This document shows positions 15,818 to 24,093 of a DNA stretch of 64,000 nt, piece after piece (position 1 is the stretch's first letter; the number at the start of each line of letters is the position of its first letter). Origin of the DNA: Pseudotabrizicola formosa (GTDB lineage: Bacteria; Pseudomonadota; Alphaproteobacteria; Rhodobacterales; Rhodobacteraceae). Location of the stretch: the NCBI RefSeq assembly GCF_002900965.1, contig NZ_PJOM01000005.1:1-64000 (forward strand). The letters are read 5' to 3'. Below the pieces are notes generated by a model. The model saw only the letters and a program-made list of their open reading frames with translations, did no database searches and was not told the DNA's origin. A program made the translations under genes and the position numbers.

Positions 15818-16333
15818 ATGCCGAGTTCTCGTATATTCTCCGTCTTGCTGACGCTCTGGTTTGGCGCGGTGGCCTCAGGCGTCTTTGCCCAGACGCTGGC
15901 GCAACCAGCGGATACGGTCATTCTGGAAGTCACCGGTCAAACGTCCGCCCCAGACGGCGCTGTGATCGCCGAGTTCGATCTGGCCATGCTCGACGCCTTG
16001 CCGCAGCGTGAAACCGTGACCAGCACGCCCTGGTTTGATGGTCCGCAGACCTTTTCAGGGCCACTTCTGTCCGAGCTTGTGAAGAGCCTTGGGGTTCAGG
16101 GCAGCGCGTTGCGGGTTGTGGCGATCAATGATTATGCGGTCGAAATCCCGGTCTCTGACCTGCTGGAATATCCTGTCATTCTGGCGTCGCGCCACAATGG
16201 CAACCTCATGCCATTGCGTGACAAGGGACCATTGTTTGTGGTTTTCCCTTTTGACGAGGTGCCCGCGCTCCAGAACGAAGTTTATTTTGCACGATCGGCC
16301 TGGCAAGTCCGGCGTATCGAGGTTCTTCCTTGA
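15818..16333 (+). CDS. periplasmic protein with oxidoreductase-molybdopterin-binding-like fold
   Basis: The 171-aa product begins with a Sec signal peptide (MPSSRIFSVLLTLWFGAV, cleaved near VFAQ). The mature part resembles a shortened molybdopterin-binding fold of the sulfite-oxidase/YedY superfamily: FDLAMLDALPQRETVTSTPW, FSGPLLSEL, and PLRDKGPLFVVFPFD. It lacks the Cys ligand and the pterin-binding residues of true enzymes. This type is common beside hybrid kinases in alphaproteobacteria, and I infer that it is a periplasmic sensor or partner. The start is the ATG at 15818, 22 bases after the LOV-kinase stop; the stop overlaps the next start (TTGA). Confidence 0.72.
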   Translation: MPSSRIFSVLLTLWFGAVASGVFAQTLAQPADTVILEVTGQTSAPDGAVIAEFDLAMLDALPQRETVTSTPWFDGPQTFSGPLLSELVKSLGVQGSALRVVAINDYAVEIPVSDLLEYPVILASRHNGNLMPLRDKGPLFVVFPFDEVPALQNEVYFARSAWQVRRIEVLP

Positions 16334-18534
16334 TCAGCGTGTTGCCTCCGGCTGCCGGCCGCGCGCGCGTTTACCTCTGGCTCAACTTTCTGGCGGGCGC
16401 GGCGGTCTTTTTCATGGCCGTATGGGTCGTGTTCTTTCTGCGCCTGCTGGCGGCAGAGCGCGAAATCACAACGCGTGTGCGGGAAGATGCGATGTGGGCC
16501 GTGTTTCAGGCAGACCGCCACGCGGCTGCCCTGCTGCACATCCTGCGTGAGGGGGTGATGCAGGGAAACTCGGCCGGGTATCACGACCTGATGGTCGCAT
16601 ATGATGTCTTGTACAGTCGCGCGAAACTGCTGGAGCGTGGGGCCTTTGCCATTGATCTGAGTGGCCAGACCGCCTTGGGTCAGTTGAGCATCGCCCGCAC
16701 TGCTGAGGTGACTTCGCTTGCCCCTGAATTTGATCGGCTGTCCCCGGCGAGCCGTGACTATCTTCTCGATCTCAAGCGCCTGGAACCGCGTATTGCAGCC
16801 CTGCGTGACGGAATGGGTCAGCTTGTGCTTGCCGCCAATGCGGCAGTCAGCGAAGGACGTGTCGCAGAGCGCGCGACACGCAAAGCCATCCATGACGGTC
16901 TTGGCTTGAGCGCTGCCTTTCTGGTCGTAGCCTTTTTCGGCATCGCAACACTGCTGTTGGTTCACATGCGGTTCTTGCGCCGGGCACATGCCCGACTGGC
17001 CCTGCTCCAACGCCGGAGCCTGCGCCAGGCCAACCGTGCCAAGGCAGCCAATGCGACGAAATCCATCTTTCTTGCCACCATGAGCCATGAAATCCGAACG
17101 CCTTTGAACGCGATCATTGGTTCAGCCGAACTGTTGGGGTCGGATGGGCTGGACACCACGCAATGCCAAAGGGTGCAGACGATCCAGAGTGCGGGGCAGC
17201 TGCTGCAAGATGTGATCAGCGACATTCTGGATTATTCCAAGCTGGAAAGCCGCGGGCTGGATCTGCAGCTTGTGCCGGTTGACCTGTCTGATGTTGCACG
17301 CACCATAGCCTCTACCTTTGAAGAGCGCGCAGCTGCGAAATCTCTGCGCCTGACCATCGCCTTTGAGCCCTGTCGCATCCGCACAGATCCGAGGCGTTTG
17401 CGACAAGTGCTGGTTAACCTGGTGGGCAATGCGCTGAAATTCACACCCAGTGGAGAGGTACGCGCAACGGCGGCGATGCGGGCCCCCGACCGGCTGCGCG
17501 TGGAGGTGATTGATACCGGGATCGGTATCCGGCCTGAGGATCAGGCGCGCCTTTTTCAGGATTTTGAGCAGATCGACGGCTCATATGCTCGCGCTTACGG
17601 TGGCACAGGGCTGGGCCTGGCGATCTGCAAACGCATCGCAACGGGAATGGGAGGTGAGATCGGGGTGATCAGTGCGCAGGGAAACGGCAGCACCTTCTGG
17701 TTCGAGTTTCCGGTTGAACCGTTGACGGATCTGCTGCCTGCCGCGGCTTTGTCGGAGCACCCTGCGCAGGGGGCGCTGGATATTCTGGTCGTCGAGGACA
17801 ACCCGGTAAACCGCGCAGTCATCGCCGACCAGCTGGTGCAACTTGGCCATCGGCCCAGCATGGCCCAAGATGGATTTGTCGCTCTGGACCGGCTGGCAGC
17901 CGAGCGCTTTGACCTTGTTCTGATGGACATGCAGATGCCCGGCATCAGTGGCCCCGACACCGTGAAACGTCTGCGGGCCGGGGGCTGTGCCTTGCCGATC
18001 ATCGGGGTGACGGCGAATGCAACGCGGGAGGATCGGAAAGCCTGCGAAGACGCCGGTATGAATGGGTTTCTGGCCAAGCCGGTCACCTTGGGCGCGCTGT
18101 CTGCCGCAATTTGCGACACGCTTTCCGGCGCAGCGCTGCGACCGCAGACTACGGTGTTTACGCCTGAAACCCCACATGCCCCTTCCAATCCCCAGCTTGA
18201 CGACCTGCTGGCGTCTTTGGGTGCGTCGCGAGTGATCGGGCTGTTGGACCAGTTCGAGTGCACCTTGGCACAGACCCTGGCGGACCTCCATCACGCTCTT
18301 GAGCTTCAGAGCGACAGCGCGCTGGACGCAGCGCTGCATTCGCTCAAGGGCGCTGCGCTGACCCTTGGCCTTGTGCAGACCGCCGAGCAGGCGGAAGCGC
18401 TGCGCCCGCCCGGCCACGCGGCATCCGGTGCCGTTGATGCGTTGATGTCCCTGGCGCAAAGCGAAATCACGCGCGTGCAGGCTGGCCTGCGGCGCGTGAC
18501 AGCGGTCGGATCATCGCCGATCGAAACGGTCTGA
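16330..18534 (+). CDS. membrane hybrid histidine kinase with HisKA, HATPase, REC and HPt domains
   Basis: The 734-aa kinase has two membrane helices (about 15-38 and 190-212) flanking a periplasmic helical domain. HisKA follows (FLATMSHEIRTPLNAI, His253), then HATPase boxes (VNLVGNALKFT, DTGIGI, GTGLGL), a receiver at about 483-600 (Asp533, Lys583) and a C-terminal HPt domain (LHSLKGAA, His670). The start is a TTG at 16330 that overlaps the previous stop (TTGA); a GTG three codons on is an alternative. The periplasmic domain faces the same compartment as the preceding signal-peptide protein, so the two probably work together. The set offers a complete internal relay but no DNA-binding output. 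Confidence 0.9.
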   Translation: MISVLPPAAGRARVYLWLNFLAGAAVFFMAVWVVFFLRLLAAEREITTRVREDAMWAVFQADRHAAALLHILREGVMQGNSAGYHDLMVAYDVLYSRAKLLERGAFAIDLSGQTALGQLSIARTAEVTSLAPEFDRLSPASRDYLLDLKRLEPRIAALRDGMGQLVLAANAAVSEGRVAERATRKAIHDGLGLSAAFLVVAFFGIATLLLVHMRFLRRAHARLALLQRRSLRQANRAKAANATKSIFLATMSHEIRTPLNAIIGSAELLGSDGLDTTQCQRVQTIQSAGQLLQDVISDILDYSKLESRGLDLQLVPVDLSDVARTIASTFEERAAAKSLRLTIAFEPCRIRTDPRRLRQVLVNLVGNALKFTPSGEVRATAAMRAPDRLRVEVIDTGIGIRPEDQARLFQDFEQIDGSYARAYGGTGLGLAICKRIATGMGGEIGVISAQGNGSTFWFEFPVEPLTDLLPAAALSEHPAQGALDILVVEDNPVNRAVIADQLVQLGHRPSMAQDGFVALDRLAAERFDLVLMDMQMPGISGPDTVKRLRAGGCALPIIGVTANATREDRKACEDAGMNGFLAKPVTLGALSAAICDTLSGAALRPQTTVFTPETPHAPSNPQLDDLLASLGASRVIGLLDQFECTLAQTLADLHHALELQSDSALDAALHSLKGAALTLGLVQTAEQAEALRPPGHAASGAVDALMSLAQSEITRVQAGLRRVTAVGSSPIETV

Positions 18535-18540
18535 TCCGGG

Positions 18541-20319
18541 TCAGTGATTGTGCCTTGGCAAGGTGCCGCTGATTTTCACAAACTTCTCCGCTCCGTCGAT
18601 GGTCGCCCCATCGACGAGCTGGGTCACCGTGGCGCGATAAAGGTTCTGCCATGGCGTGGCCGAGGCGGGAACAGGGGGAAGGCCCTGTTGCTTGCGAACC
18701 TCAATCTCATCGGGGTCAACCAGCATGTCACAGCGCCCTGCGTTCAGGTCGATCCGTATCCGGTCACCGGTGCGCAGCCAGGCCAGCCCGCCGCCCGCCG
18801 CACTTTCCGGCGAGGCATTCAGGATCGAGGGGCTGTCGGCTGTCCCTGATTGCCGGCCGTCGCCAATGGTCGGCAGGCTGGTGATGCCACGCTGGATCAA
18901 CCGGTCAGGGGGTTGCATGTTGACCACTTCGGCAGATCCGGGCCATCCCAGCGGCCCTGCGCCACGGATGACCAGGATCGAGCGTTCGTCGATGTCGAGC
19001 GCAGGATCATTGATGCGGGCGTGATAGTCTGCTGAGCCATCGAAGACAAAGGCAGTGCCCTCAAACACCCCTTCGCGCCCCGGCTCTGACAGGTAGCGCG
19101 CCCGGAACTCGTCCGAGATGACACTGGTTTTCATGATCGCAAAGTCGAACAGGTTGCCGCTCAGCACCAGAAAACCTGCCCGGGTCATCATCGGCGTCTG
19201 ATAGGGCCGGATCACCTCGCGATCGTTTGCCTCGCGTCCGGTCAGATTGGCGGCCATGGTCTGGCCGGTCACGGTTGGGCAGGTGCCATCCAACACGCCG
19301 GCCTGGAGCAGTTCCCACATCACGGCGGGAACGCCACCTGCGCGGTGGAACCGTTCCCCAAGATAGGCCCCGGCGGGTTGGACATTCGCCAGAAGGGGTA
19401 TGTCATACCCATGGGTCTGCCAATCCTCGGGATGCAGCTCCGCCCCCGCATGCCGCGCCATGGCCATCAGATGCGGCTGGGCATTGGTCGATCCGCCAAT
19501 GGCTGAATTGACCCGGATCGCGTTCAGAAATGCGGCGCGTGTCAAGATCTGTGAGGGGCGCAGATCCTCGCGCACCAGTTCCACCGCTCGCAACCCAGTG
19601 CGATAGGCAATCTGTCCCCGTTCACGATACGCGGCCGGAATGGCCGCGCAGCCTGTGAGTGACATGCCAAGCGCTTCTGCGATGGCGTTCATGGTGGACG
19701 CCGTCCCCATCGTGTTGCAATGCCCGATAGAGGGTGCGGAATCGAGCGCGGTTTGCAGAAACTCTTCGCGGGTGATCTCGCCCGCCGCGAATTTCCGGCG
19801 CGACTGCCAGATCACGGTGCCCGACCCAACCAGTCGCCCCTCATGCCAGCCGTCCAGCATCGGGCCGCCCGACAGCACGATGGCCGGAAGATCCACCGTT
19901 GCGGCGGCCATGATTGCGGATGGCGTGGTCTTGTCGCAGCCCGTCGTCAGCACGACGCCATCGAATGGATAGCCATACAGCAGTTCGACCAGCCCCAGAT
20001 AGGCAAGATTGCGGTCCAGCGCGGCTGTGGGGCGCTTGCAGTTTTCAAACAGCGGATGCGAGGGAAATTCGATGGCAATACCGCCCGCATCCCGGATTCC
20101 GTCCCGCACGCGTTTTGCCAGATCCAGATGGTGGCGGTTGCACGGGTTCAGGTCGCTGCCCGATTGCGCGATGCCGATGATGGGCCGCCCGGAGCGCAGT
20201 TCTTCGGGTGTGGTGCCGTAGTTCATGAACCGCTCCAGATAGAGCGCGGTCATGTCGGCATGATCGGGATTGTCGAACCAGTCCTGTGAGCGAAGACGGC
20301 GGGGCGACGGGTCGGTCAT
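18541..20319 (-). CDS. IlvD/Edd-family sugar-acid dehydratase (arabonate/xylonate type)
   Basis: The 592-aa enzyme dehydrates an aldonic acid to a 2-keto-3-deoxy acid and uses an Fe-S cluster. The three cluster cysteines are in SDLNPCNRHH (Cys60), TTGCDKTTPS (Cys128) and GHCNTMGTASTMN (Cys201). These contexts are those of the pentonate-dehydratase branch and not those of the branched-chain IlvD branch. PSILNASPESAAGGGLAWL and DGRQSGTADSPS near the C terminus are also family marks. It lies 69 bases after the DenD-like gene on the same strand. L-arabonate, D-xylonate or another pentonate/tetronate is the probable substrate; the choice cannot be made from motifs alone. Confidence 0.88.
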   Translation of the reverse strand: MTDPSPRRLRSQDWFDNPDHADMTALYLERFMNYGTTPEELRSGRPIIGIAQSGSDLNPCNRHHLDLAKRVRDGIRDAGGIAIEFPSHPLFENCKRPTAALDRNLAYLGLVELLYGYPFDGVVLTTGCDKTTPSAIMAAATVDLPAIVLSGGPMLDGWHEGRLVGSGTVIWQSRRKFAAGEITREEFLQTALDSAPSIGHCNTMGTASTMNAIAEALGMSLTGCAAIPAAYRERGQIAYRTGLRAVELVREDLRPSQILTRAAFLNAIRVNSAIGGSTNAQPHLMAMARHAGAELHPEDWQTHGYDIPLLANVQPAGAYLGERFHRAGGVPAVMWELLQAGVLDGTCPTVTGQTMAANLTGREANDREVIRPYQTPMMTRAGFLVLSGNLFDFAIMKTSVISDEFRARYLSEPGREGVFEGTAFVFDGSADYHARINDPALDIDERSILVIRGAGPLGWPGSAEVVNMQPPDRLIQRGITSLPTIGDGRQSGTADSPSILNASPESAAGGGLAWLRTGDRIRIDLNAGRCDMLVDPDEIEVRKQQGLPPVPASATPWQNLYRATVTQLVDGATIDGAEKFVKISGTLPRHNH

Positions 20320-20388
20320 GGGATGTCCTTGTTCTTCTGCTCGGGCGGTTCAATGGGGGGAGGGTGAGATGCGGGCGCGCGCGCGCTG

Positions 20389-21369
20389 CTACCTCTGACC
20401 GTCTAACTCGTCTTCAATATGGGCGCGGATGATCTGGTCAAAACTGTCCTCGGCGGTAAAGCCAAGGGCGCGGGCGCGGGTGGCCTCGAACCCTGGGGCC
20501 CAGCTTTCGCACATGCGGGTGATGGTGGCATCAGGCTCGCGGCGGATCAGGGCGACAGCACTTTCCCCGGCGACGCGACGCAAGGCCTCGATCTGCTCCC
20601 CCACCGTGGCGCTGAGGCCAGGCATCGACAGGTTGCGCTGGGGGCCGACCGCGCCCAGGTCCATCGTCGCGGCGTGGATCATGAACCCCACGGCCGAGCG
20701 GGGCGAGGTGTGCCAGTGCCGGATGCTGTCAGGCACTGGCAGAATGGCAGGTTTGCCCACCAGAGGTTCGCGCAGGATGTTCGAAAAGAACCCCGAAGCT
20801 GCCTTGTTCGGGGTGCCGGGGCGAATGCAGATCGTGGGCAGGCGGATGCCGATGCCGTCAAAGAACCCGTGGCGGGAATAATCGGCCAGCAACAGTTCGC
20901 AAATCGCCTTTTGGGTGCCGTAGCTGGTCAGCGGGGTGGTGTGGAAAGTGTCCGGAATGGGATAAGGCAGGGGCGCGCCCATGACCGCGATGGAAGAGGC
21001 AAACACCAGGCGCGGGCGGTAGCCGTCGGCCAGATGCGCGCGGCGGATGGCTTCGAACAGATCGCGCGTGCTGTCGAGGTTGATGCTGTAGCCTTTCTCA
21101 AACTCCGCCTCGGCCTCGCCCGAGACGATGGCAGCCAGGTGAAAGATCACATCGGGCCTGCCGTCGATAAGCCGCTGTGCGATGCCGTCTGCAGAGAGAT
21201 CCACGGCGAGGCAGTCTACACGGCCGGGGAAGCCGGAAGGTGGTTCTGGCACGATGACATCGACCAATGTCAGCCCAGAAACCTCGCGCCCTGCCAGACC
21301 GTCGCGCACCAGCCGGGCGGCAACCTTGCGGCCCAGCATGCCAGCAGCCCCGGTGATCAGGATGTGCAT
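20389..21369 (-). CDS. denD: NAD-dependent epimerase/dehydratase, D-erythronate-dehydrogenase-like
   Basis: The 326-aa protein is an extended short-chain dehydrogenase. It has the NAD-binding GAAGMLGRK (8-15), FHLAA (76-80), the catalytic Ser126 (FASSIAVMG) and Tyr150-xxx-Lys154 (SYGTQK), plus the IRPGTPNKAASGFFSNILREP segment (split) that typifies DenD. DenD oxidises D-erythronate at C2 in the tetronate pathway, but its usual partners OtnK, OtnC and OtnI are absent here. The true substrate may instead be a pentose or another sugar acid feeding the downstream dehydratase. I start at ATG 21369; the long open extension upstream is an antisense frame across the divergent GntR gene. Confidence 0.78.
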   Translation of the reverse strand: MHILITGAAGMLGRKVAARLVRDGLAGREVSGLTLVDVIVPEPPSGFPGRVDCLAVDLSADGIAQRLIDGRPDVIFHLAAIVSGEAEAEFEKGYSINLDSTRDLFEAIRRAHLADGYRPRLVFASSIAVMGAPLPYPIPDTFHTTPLTSYGTQKAICELLLADYSRHGFFDGIGIRLPTICIRPGTPNKAASGFFSNILREPLVGKPAILPVPDSIRHWHTSPRSAVGFMIHAATMDLGAVGPQRNLSMPGLSATVGEQIEALRRVAGESAVALIRREPDATITRMCESWAPGFEATRARALGFTAEDSFDQIIRAHIEDELDGQR

Positions 21370-21421
21370 TTTCGTTCCCCCACAGGATACAGGCGCAAAT
21401 CGCCCTCTTGAGTTCGTATGA

Positions 21422-21429
21422 TTGTCTGA
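21422..21429. promoter_or_regulatory. operator half-site TTGTCTGA in the denD/gntR divergent region
   Basis: TTGTCTGA matches the left half of the perfect palindrome found downstream of gntR at 22315-22329. It is placed about 50 bases before the denD-like start and 90 before gntR. It could be a second site for the same GntR protein. Confidence 0.35.
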
Positions 21430-21520
21430 TAACCTGAAAACATCAAGCCAAGAGAAAGCTTGGGAAGTTCGGCAGAAAAACTGGGGCAGATTTGCGACTG
21501 GCAAGCGAAGGAGCACGAGC

Positions 21521-22237
21521 ATGACTGGCCCGCTTACCCAGATCAGTCGCACCGAGCATTTGCCTGCCCGCATTGCGTCCCACTTCGTGCGACAGATCCA
21601 GGAGGGGGAACTGAAGCCCGGAGACAGGCTGCCCACCGAAAACGAGATGTCGAAGAACTTTGGCGTAAGCCGCACTGTCATTCGCGAGGCGATTGCCCAA
21701 CTGCGCAATGAAGGCATGATCGAAACGCGCCAAGGCGTCGGCGCTTTTGTCATCGGCCGCCCGACCCGCCATATCCGGCTGGATGATCGCCGCAAAATGG
21801 ACCCCCATGGGTTCCGTGACCTGTTCCAGCTGCGGGTGCCGCTGGAAATCGAGGCGGCAGGGCTTGCCGCCACCTATCATCGTGCCGAGCATCTGCAACA
21901 ACTGGATGAAGCGCTGCAACGGATGAACGTCACGGATGACGGGGCAGGCGACGGCATCATCGCAGACTTGGATTTCCATCGTGCCATCGCTACGGCAACG
22001 GGAAACGATTATTTCGTGCAGTTTCTGGGGGCGGTCTCGGACCGGATTTTGCAGACCATTGTCGAGTCGCGGGAGCGGATTCGCCTGGATAAAATCGTCG
22101 CAATCGTGAATCGCGAACATACCGAATTGCGGGATGCGATTGCCGCGCGCGATCCGGTGCGGGCGCGTGCCGCCATGCGGTCGCATATGGTTGGCTCGGC
22201 AGAGAGGATTGCGCTTCGTCTTGAATTTTACCTTTGA
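21521..22237 (+). CDS. GntR-family regulator, FadR subfamily
   Basis: This 238-aa regulator has an N-terminal winged helix: LKPGDRLPTENEMSKNFGVS then RTVIREAIAQLRNEGMIE, followed by RQGVGAFV. The FCD ligand domain holds the metal-binding pattern DLDFHRAIATATGN (Asp and His) with later His in REHTELRDAI and MRSHM. The start at ATG 21521 has AAGGAG 7 bases upstream; the frame is open 33 codons further upstream but has no start site of quality. It is divergent from denD and just before the FAH/TRAP genes, so it likely represses both arms until a sugar acid binds. Confidence 0.88.
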   Translation: MTGPLTQISRTEHLPARIASHFVRQIQEGELKPGDRLPTENEMSKNFGVSRTVIREAIAQLRNEGMIETRQGVGAFVIGRPTRHIRLDDRRKMDPHGFRDLFQLRVPLEIEAAGLAATYHRAEHLQQLDEALQRMNVTDDGAGDGIIADLDFHRAIATATGNDYFVQFLGAVSDRILQTIVESRERIRLDKIVAIVNREHTELRDAIAARDPVRARAAMRSHMVGSAERIALRLEFYL

Positions 22238-22314
22238 AGGGCTTGGATCGTCGCCTGCAAAAGATTCGGTAGACAGGCCAGAGAAGTCTCAAGTAGGGTT
22301 TAGTCATCATGTTG

Positions 22315-22329
22315 TCTGACATTGTCAGA
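22315..22329. promoter_or_regulatory. perfect palindrome TCTGACA-T-TGTCAGA, candidate GntR operator
   Basis: Seven-bp arms around one central base lie 42-56 bases before the TTG start of the FAH-family gene. The shape and size fit an FCD-type GntR operator, and a half-site recurs at 21422-21429. There is no T-run, so a terminator is unlikely. Confidence 0.6.
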
Positions 22330-22370
22330 TCGTCAGGTGCTGGAGGCGCCGACGCAAGGGAGAGAGTGAA

Positions 22371-23537
22371 TTGACGTCACATCAACTTTTGGCGGCTTCC
22401 GAGCTGTTGCCCGATGATGCCGCACGTGCGACGCTTGTGGGTCGGGTCTGGTCGGTTCAGCACGGCGGGCCGTGCCCGGTTGTGCTGCGCGACGGGCGCG
22501 TGTTTGACCTGACCGGCGTTTGCGCCACCATGTCTGGCTTGCTGGAGCGCAGTGATCTGCACGCTGCCTTGGCCTCTGACGGGCTGGCCGATCTGGGTCC
22601 GCTGGACGGGTTCTTGAACGGGGTCGCGGGTCATCTGCTGGCCCCCATTGATCTGCAGGCCATCAAGGCCGCGGGCGTGACCTTTGCCGACAGCATGCTG
22701 GAGCGTGTGATCGAAGAGCAGGCACGCGGAGACTCTGCGCGTGCCTCAGAGGTGCGGGCGCGGCTTGCCCCGGTGATCGGCGACAGTCTGCGCGGTGTTC
22801 AGGCCGGGTCCGAAAAGGCGGGTCAGGTCAAGGCGCTGCTGCAAGAGATGGGCCTGTGGTCGCAGTATCTTGAGGTGGGTATCGGCCCCGATGCCGAGAT
22901 CTTCACCAAGGCGCAGCCGATGTCATCGATGGGCTGCGGCGATCTGGTTGGCATTCACCCGATGTCGGACTGGAACAACCCCGAGCCAGAGGTGGTGCTC
23001 GTCATCCGTTCAGATGGCACCATCGTCGGTGCCACGCTTGGCAATGACGTGAACCTGCGCGATGTGGAGGGGCGGTCGGCCCTGCTGTTGGGCAAGGCCA
23101 AGGACAACAACGCATCTTGTGCCATCGGGCCGTTTATCCGGCTTTTTGACGCTGGCTTTACGCAGGATGATCTGGACCGGACCACGGTGTCACTGCGGGT
23201 CGAGGGGAAGGACGGCTTTGTGATGACGGGCGAAAGCCCGATGCAGGCCATCAGCCGCAGCCCGGTCGATCTGGCAGGCCAGCTTCTGAACCGCTCGCAT
23301 CAATATCCGGACGGGGCAGTGTTGTTTCTGGGTACAATGTTTGCCCCGGTGAAGGATCGCCGTGGCGCCGGCCAAGGCTTTACCCATGAAATCGGGGACC
23401 GGGTCGAGATCGCTTCTCCCCGTCTGGGGCGGCTGATCAACTGGGTGGATCGCAGCGACCGCTGCCCGGAATGGACCTTTGGCACCCGCGCCCTGATGCA
23501 GAACCTGATGGCACGTGGCCTGGGCGAAAGGCTTTGA
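22371..23537 (+). CDS. FAH-fold 2-keto-3-deoxy-sugar-acid dehydratase (XylX-like)
   Basis: The 388-aa protein belongs to the fumarylacetoacetate-hydrolase superfamily branch that includes Caulobacter XylX. Family marks are GDLVGIHPMSDWNNPEPEV (metal-binding Glu residues in PEPEVVLV), GATLGNDVNLRDVEGRSA, KAKDNNASCAIGPFIRLF and GTMFAPVKDR. XylX turns 2-keto-3-deoxy-xylonate into 2-ketoglutarate semialdehyde in the Weimberg pathway, which fits the pentonate-type dehydratase nearby. The start is a TTG at 22371 after GGGAGAGAG. The TRAP genes follow after 1 base. A semialdehyde dehydrogenase, needed to reach 2-ketoglutarate, is not in the window. Confidence 0.82.
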   Translation: MTSHQLLAASELLPDDAARATLVGRVWSVQHGGPCPVVLRDGRVFDLTGVCATMSGLLERSDLHAALASDGLADLGPLDGFLNGVAGHLLAPIDLQAIKAAGVTFADSMLERVIEEQARGDSARASEVRARLAPVIGDSLRGVQAGSEKAGQVKALLQEMGLWSQYLEVGIGPDAEIFTKAQPMSSMGCGDLVGIHPMSDWNNPEPEVVLVIRSDGTIVGATLGNDVNLRDVEGRSALLLGKAKDNNASCAIGPFIRLFDAGFTQDDLDRTTVSLRVEGKDGFVMTGESPMQAISRSPVDLAGQLLNRSHQYPDGAVLFLGTMFAPVKDRRGAGQGFTHEIGDRVEIASPRLGRLINWVDRSDRCPEWTFGTRALMQNLMARGLGERL

Positions 23538-23538
23538 C

Positions 23539-24093
23539 ATGACACGGATGTCGCGGGTCTTTTTCAGGTTTCTGGACATCCTGCTGGCCGTATTGCTTTC
23601 AGCCATGGCATTGATGGTCTTTGTCAATGTCGTGATGCGCTACACCATGAACTCGGGTCTGCCGTTGTCGGATGAACTGGCCCGCTTTGCCTTTGTCTGG
23701 CTGACCTTCATCGGTGCCGTTGTGGTCTATCACCATCGCCAGCACATGGGGATGGAGACGGTGGTCGCACAATTCGGTACGCGCGGGCGGCTGGTGCTGA
23801 TGGGTCTGTCGGATGTGATGATCCTGGGCTGTGCGATCGTTCTGACACATGGCACCTGGAAACAACTGCCGATCAATGCGTCGATGAGCGCGCCGGTCTC
23901 TGGCCTGTCAATGGCTTGGGTCTATGGCATCGGTCTGTTTACCGGTGCCGGGATCATCGCAATCACAGTGGAGCGCCTGTTCAGGCTTGTAACAGGCCGC
24001 ATCACTGAATCAGAGATTCGTGGCTTTGGCGGTGAAATGGAAGATCTCTACGGCACCGACGACAAGGTCAAGGCGGGAGATCGCGGGGAATGA
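23539..24093 (+). CDS. TRAP transporter small permease, DctQ type
   Basis: This 184-aa inner-membrane protein has four hydrophobic helices (about 10-35, 50-70, 90-110 and 130-155) and the DctQ marks VNVVMRYTMN and LPLSDELARFAFVWLTFIG (first helices and loop). Helix four leads into a charged C-terminal tail. The start is ATG 23539, just after the FAH-gene stop; a start 8 codons earlier would overlap that gene. Its stop overlaps the DctM start (ATGA). It forms the membrane complex with DctM for sodium-driven uptake of an organic or sugar acid. Confidence 0.9.
   Translation: MTRMSRVFFRFLDILLAVLLSAMALMVFVNVVMRYTMNSGLPLSDELARFAFVWLTFIGAVVVYHHRQHMGMETVVAQFGTRGRLVLMGLSDVMILGCAIVLTHGTWKQLPINASMSAPVSGLSMAWVYGIGLFTGAGIIAITVERLFRLVTGRITESEIRGFGGEMEDLYGTDDKVKAGDRGE

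Noticed and set aside
22315-22329. Palindrome considered as a terminator of the gntR gene
   Set aside because: It has a one-base loop and no T-run and lies closer to the next start than to the gntR stop; an operator is a better reading.
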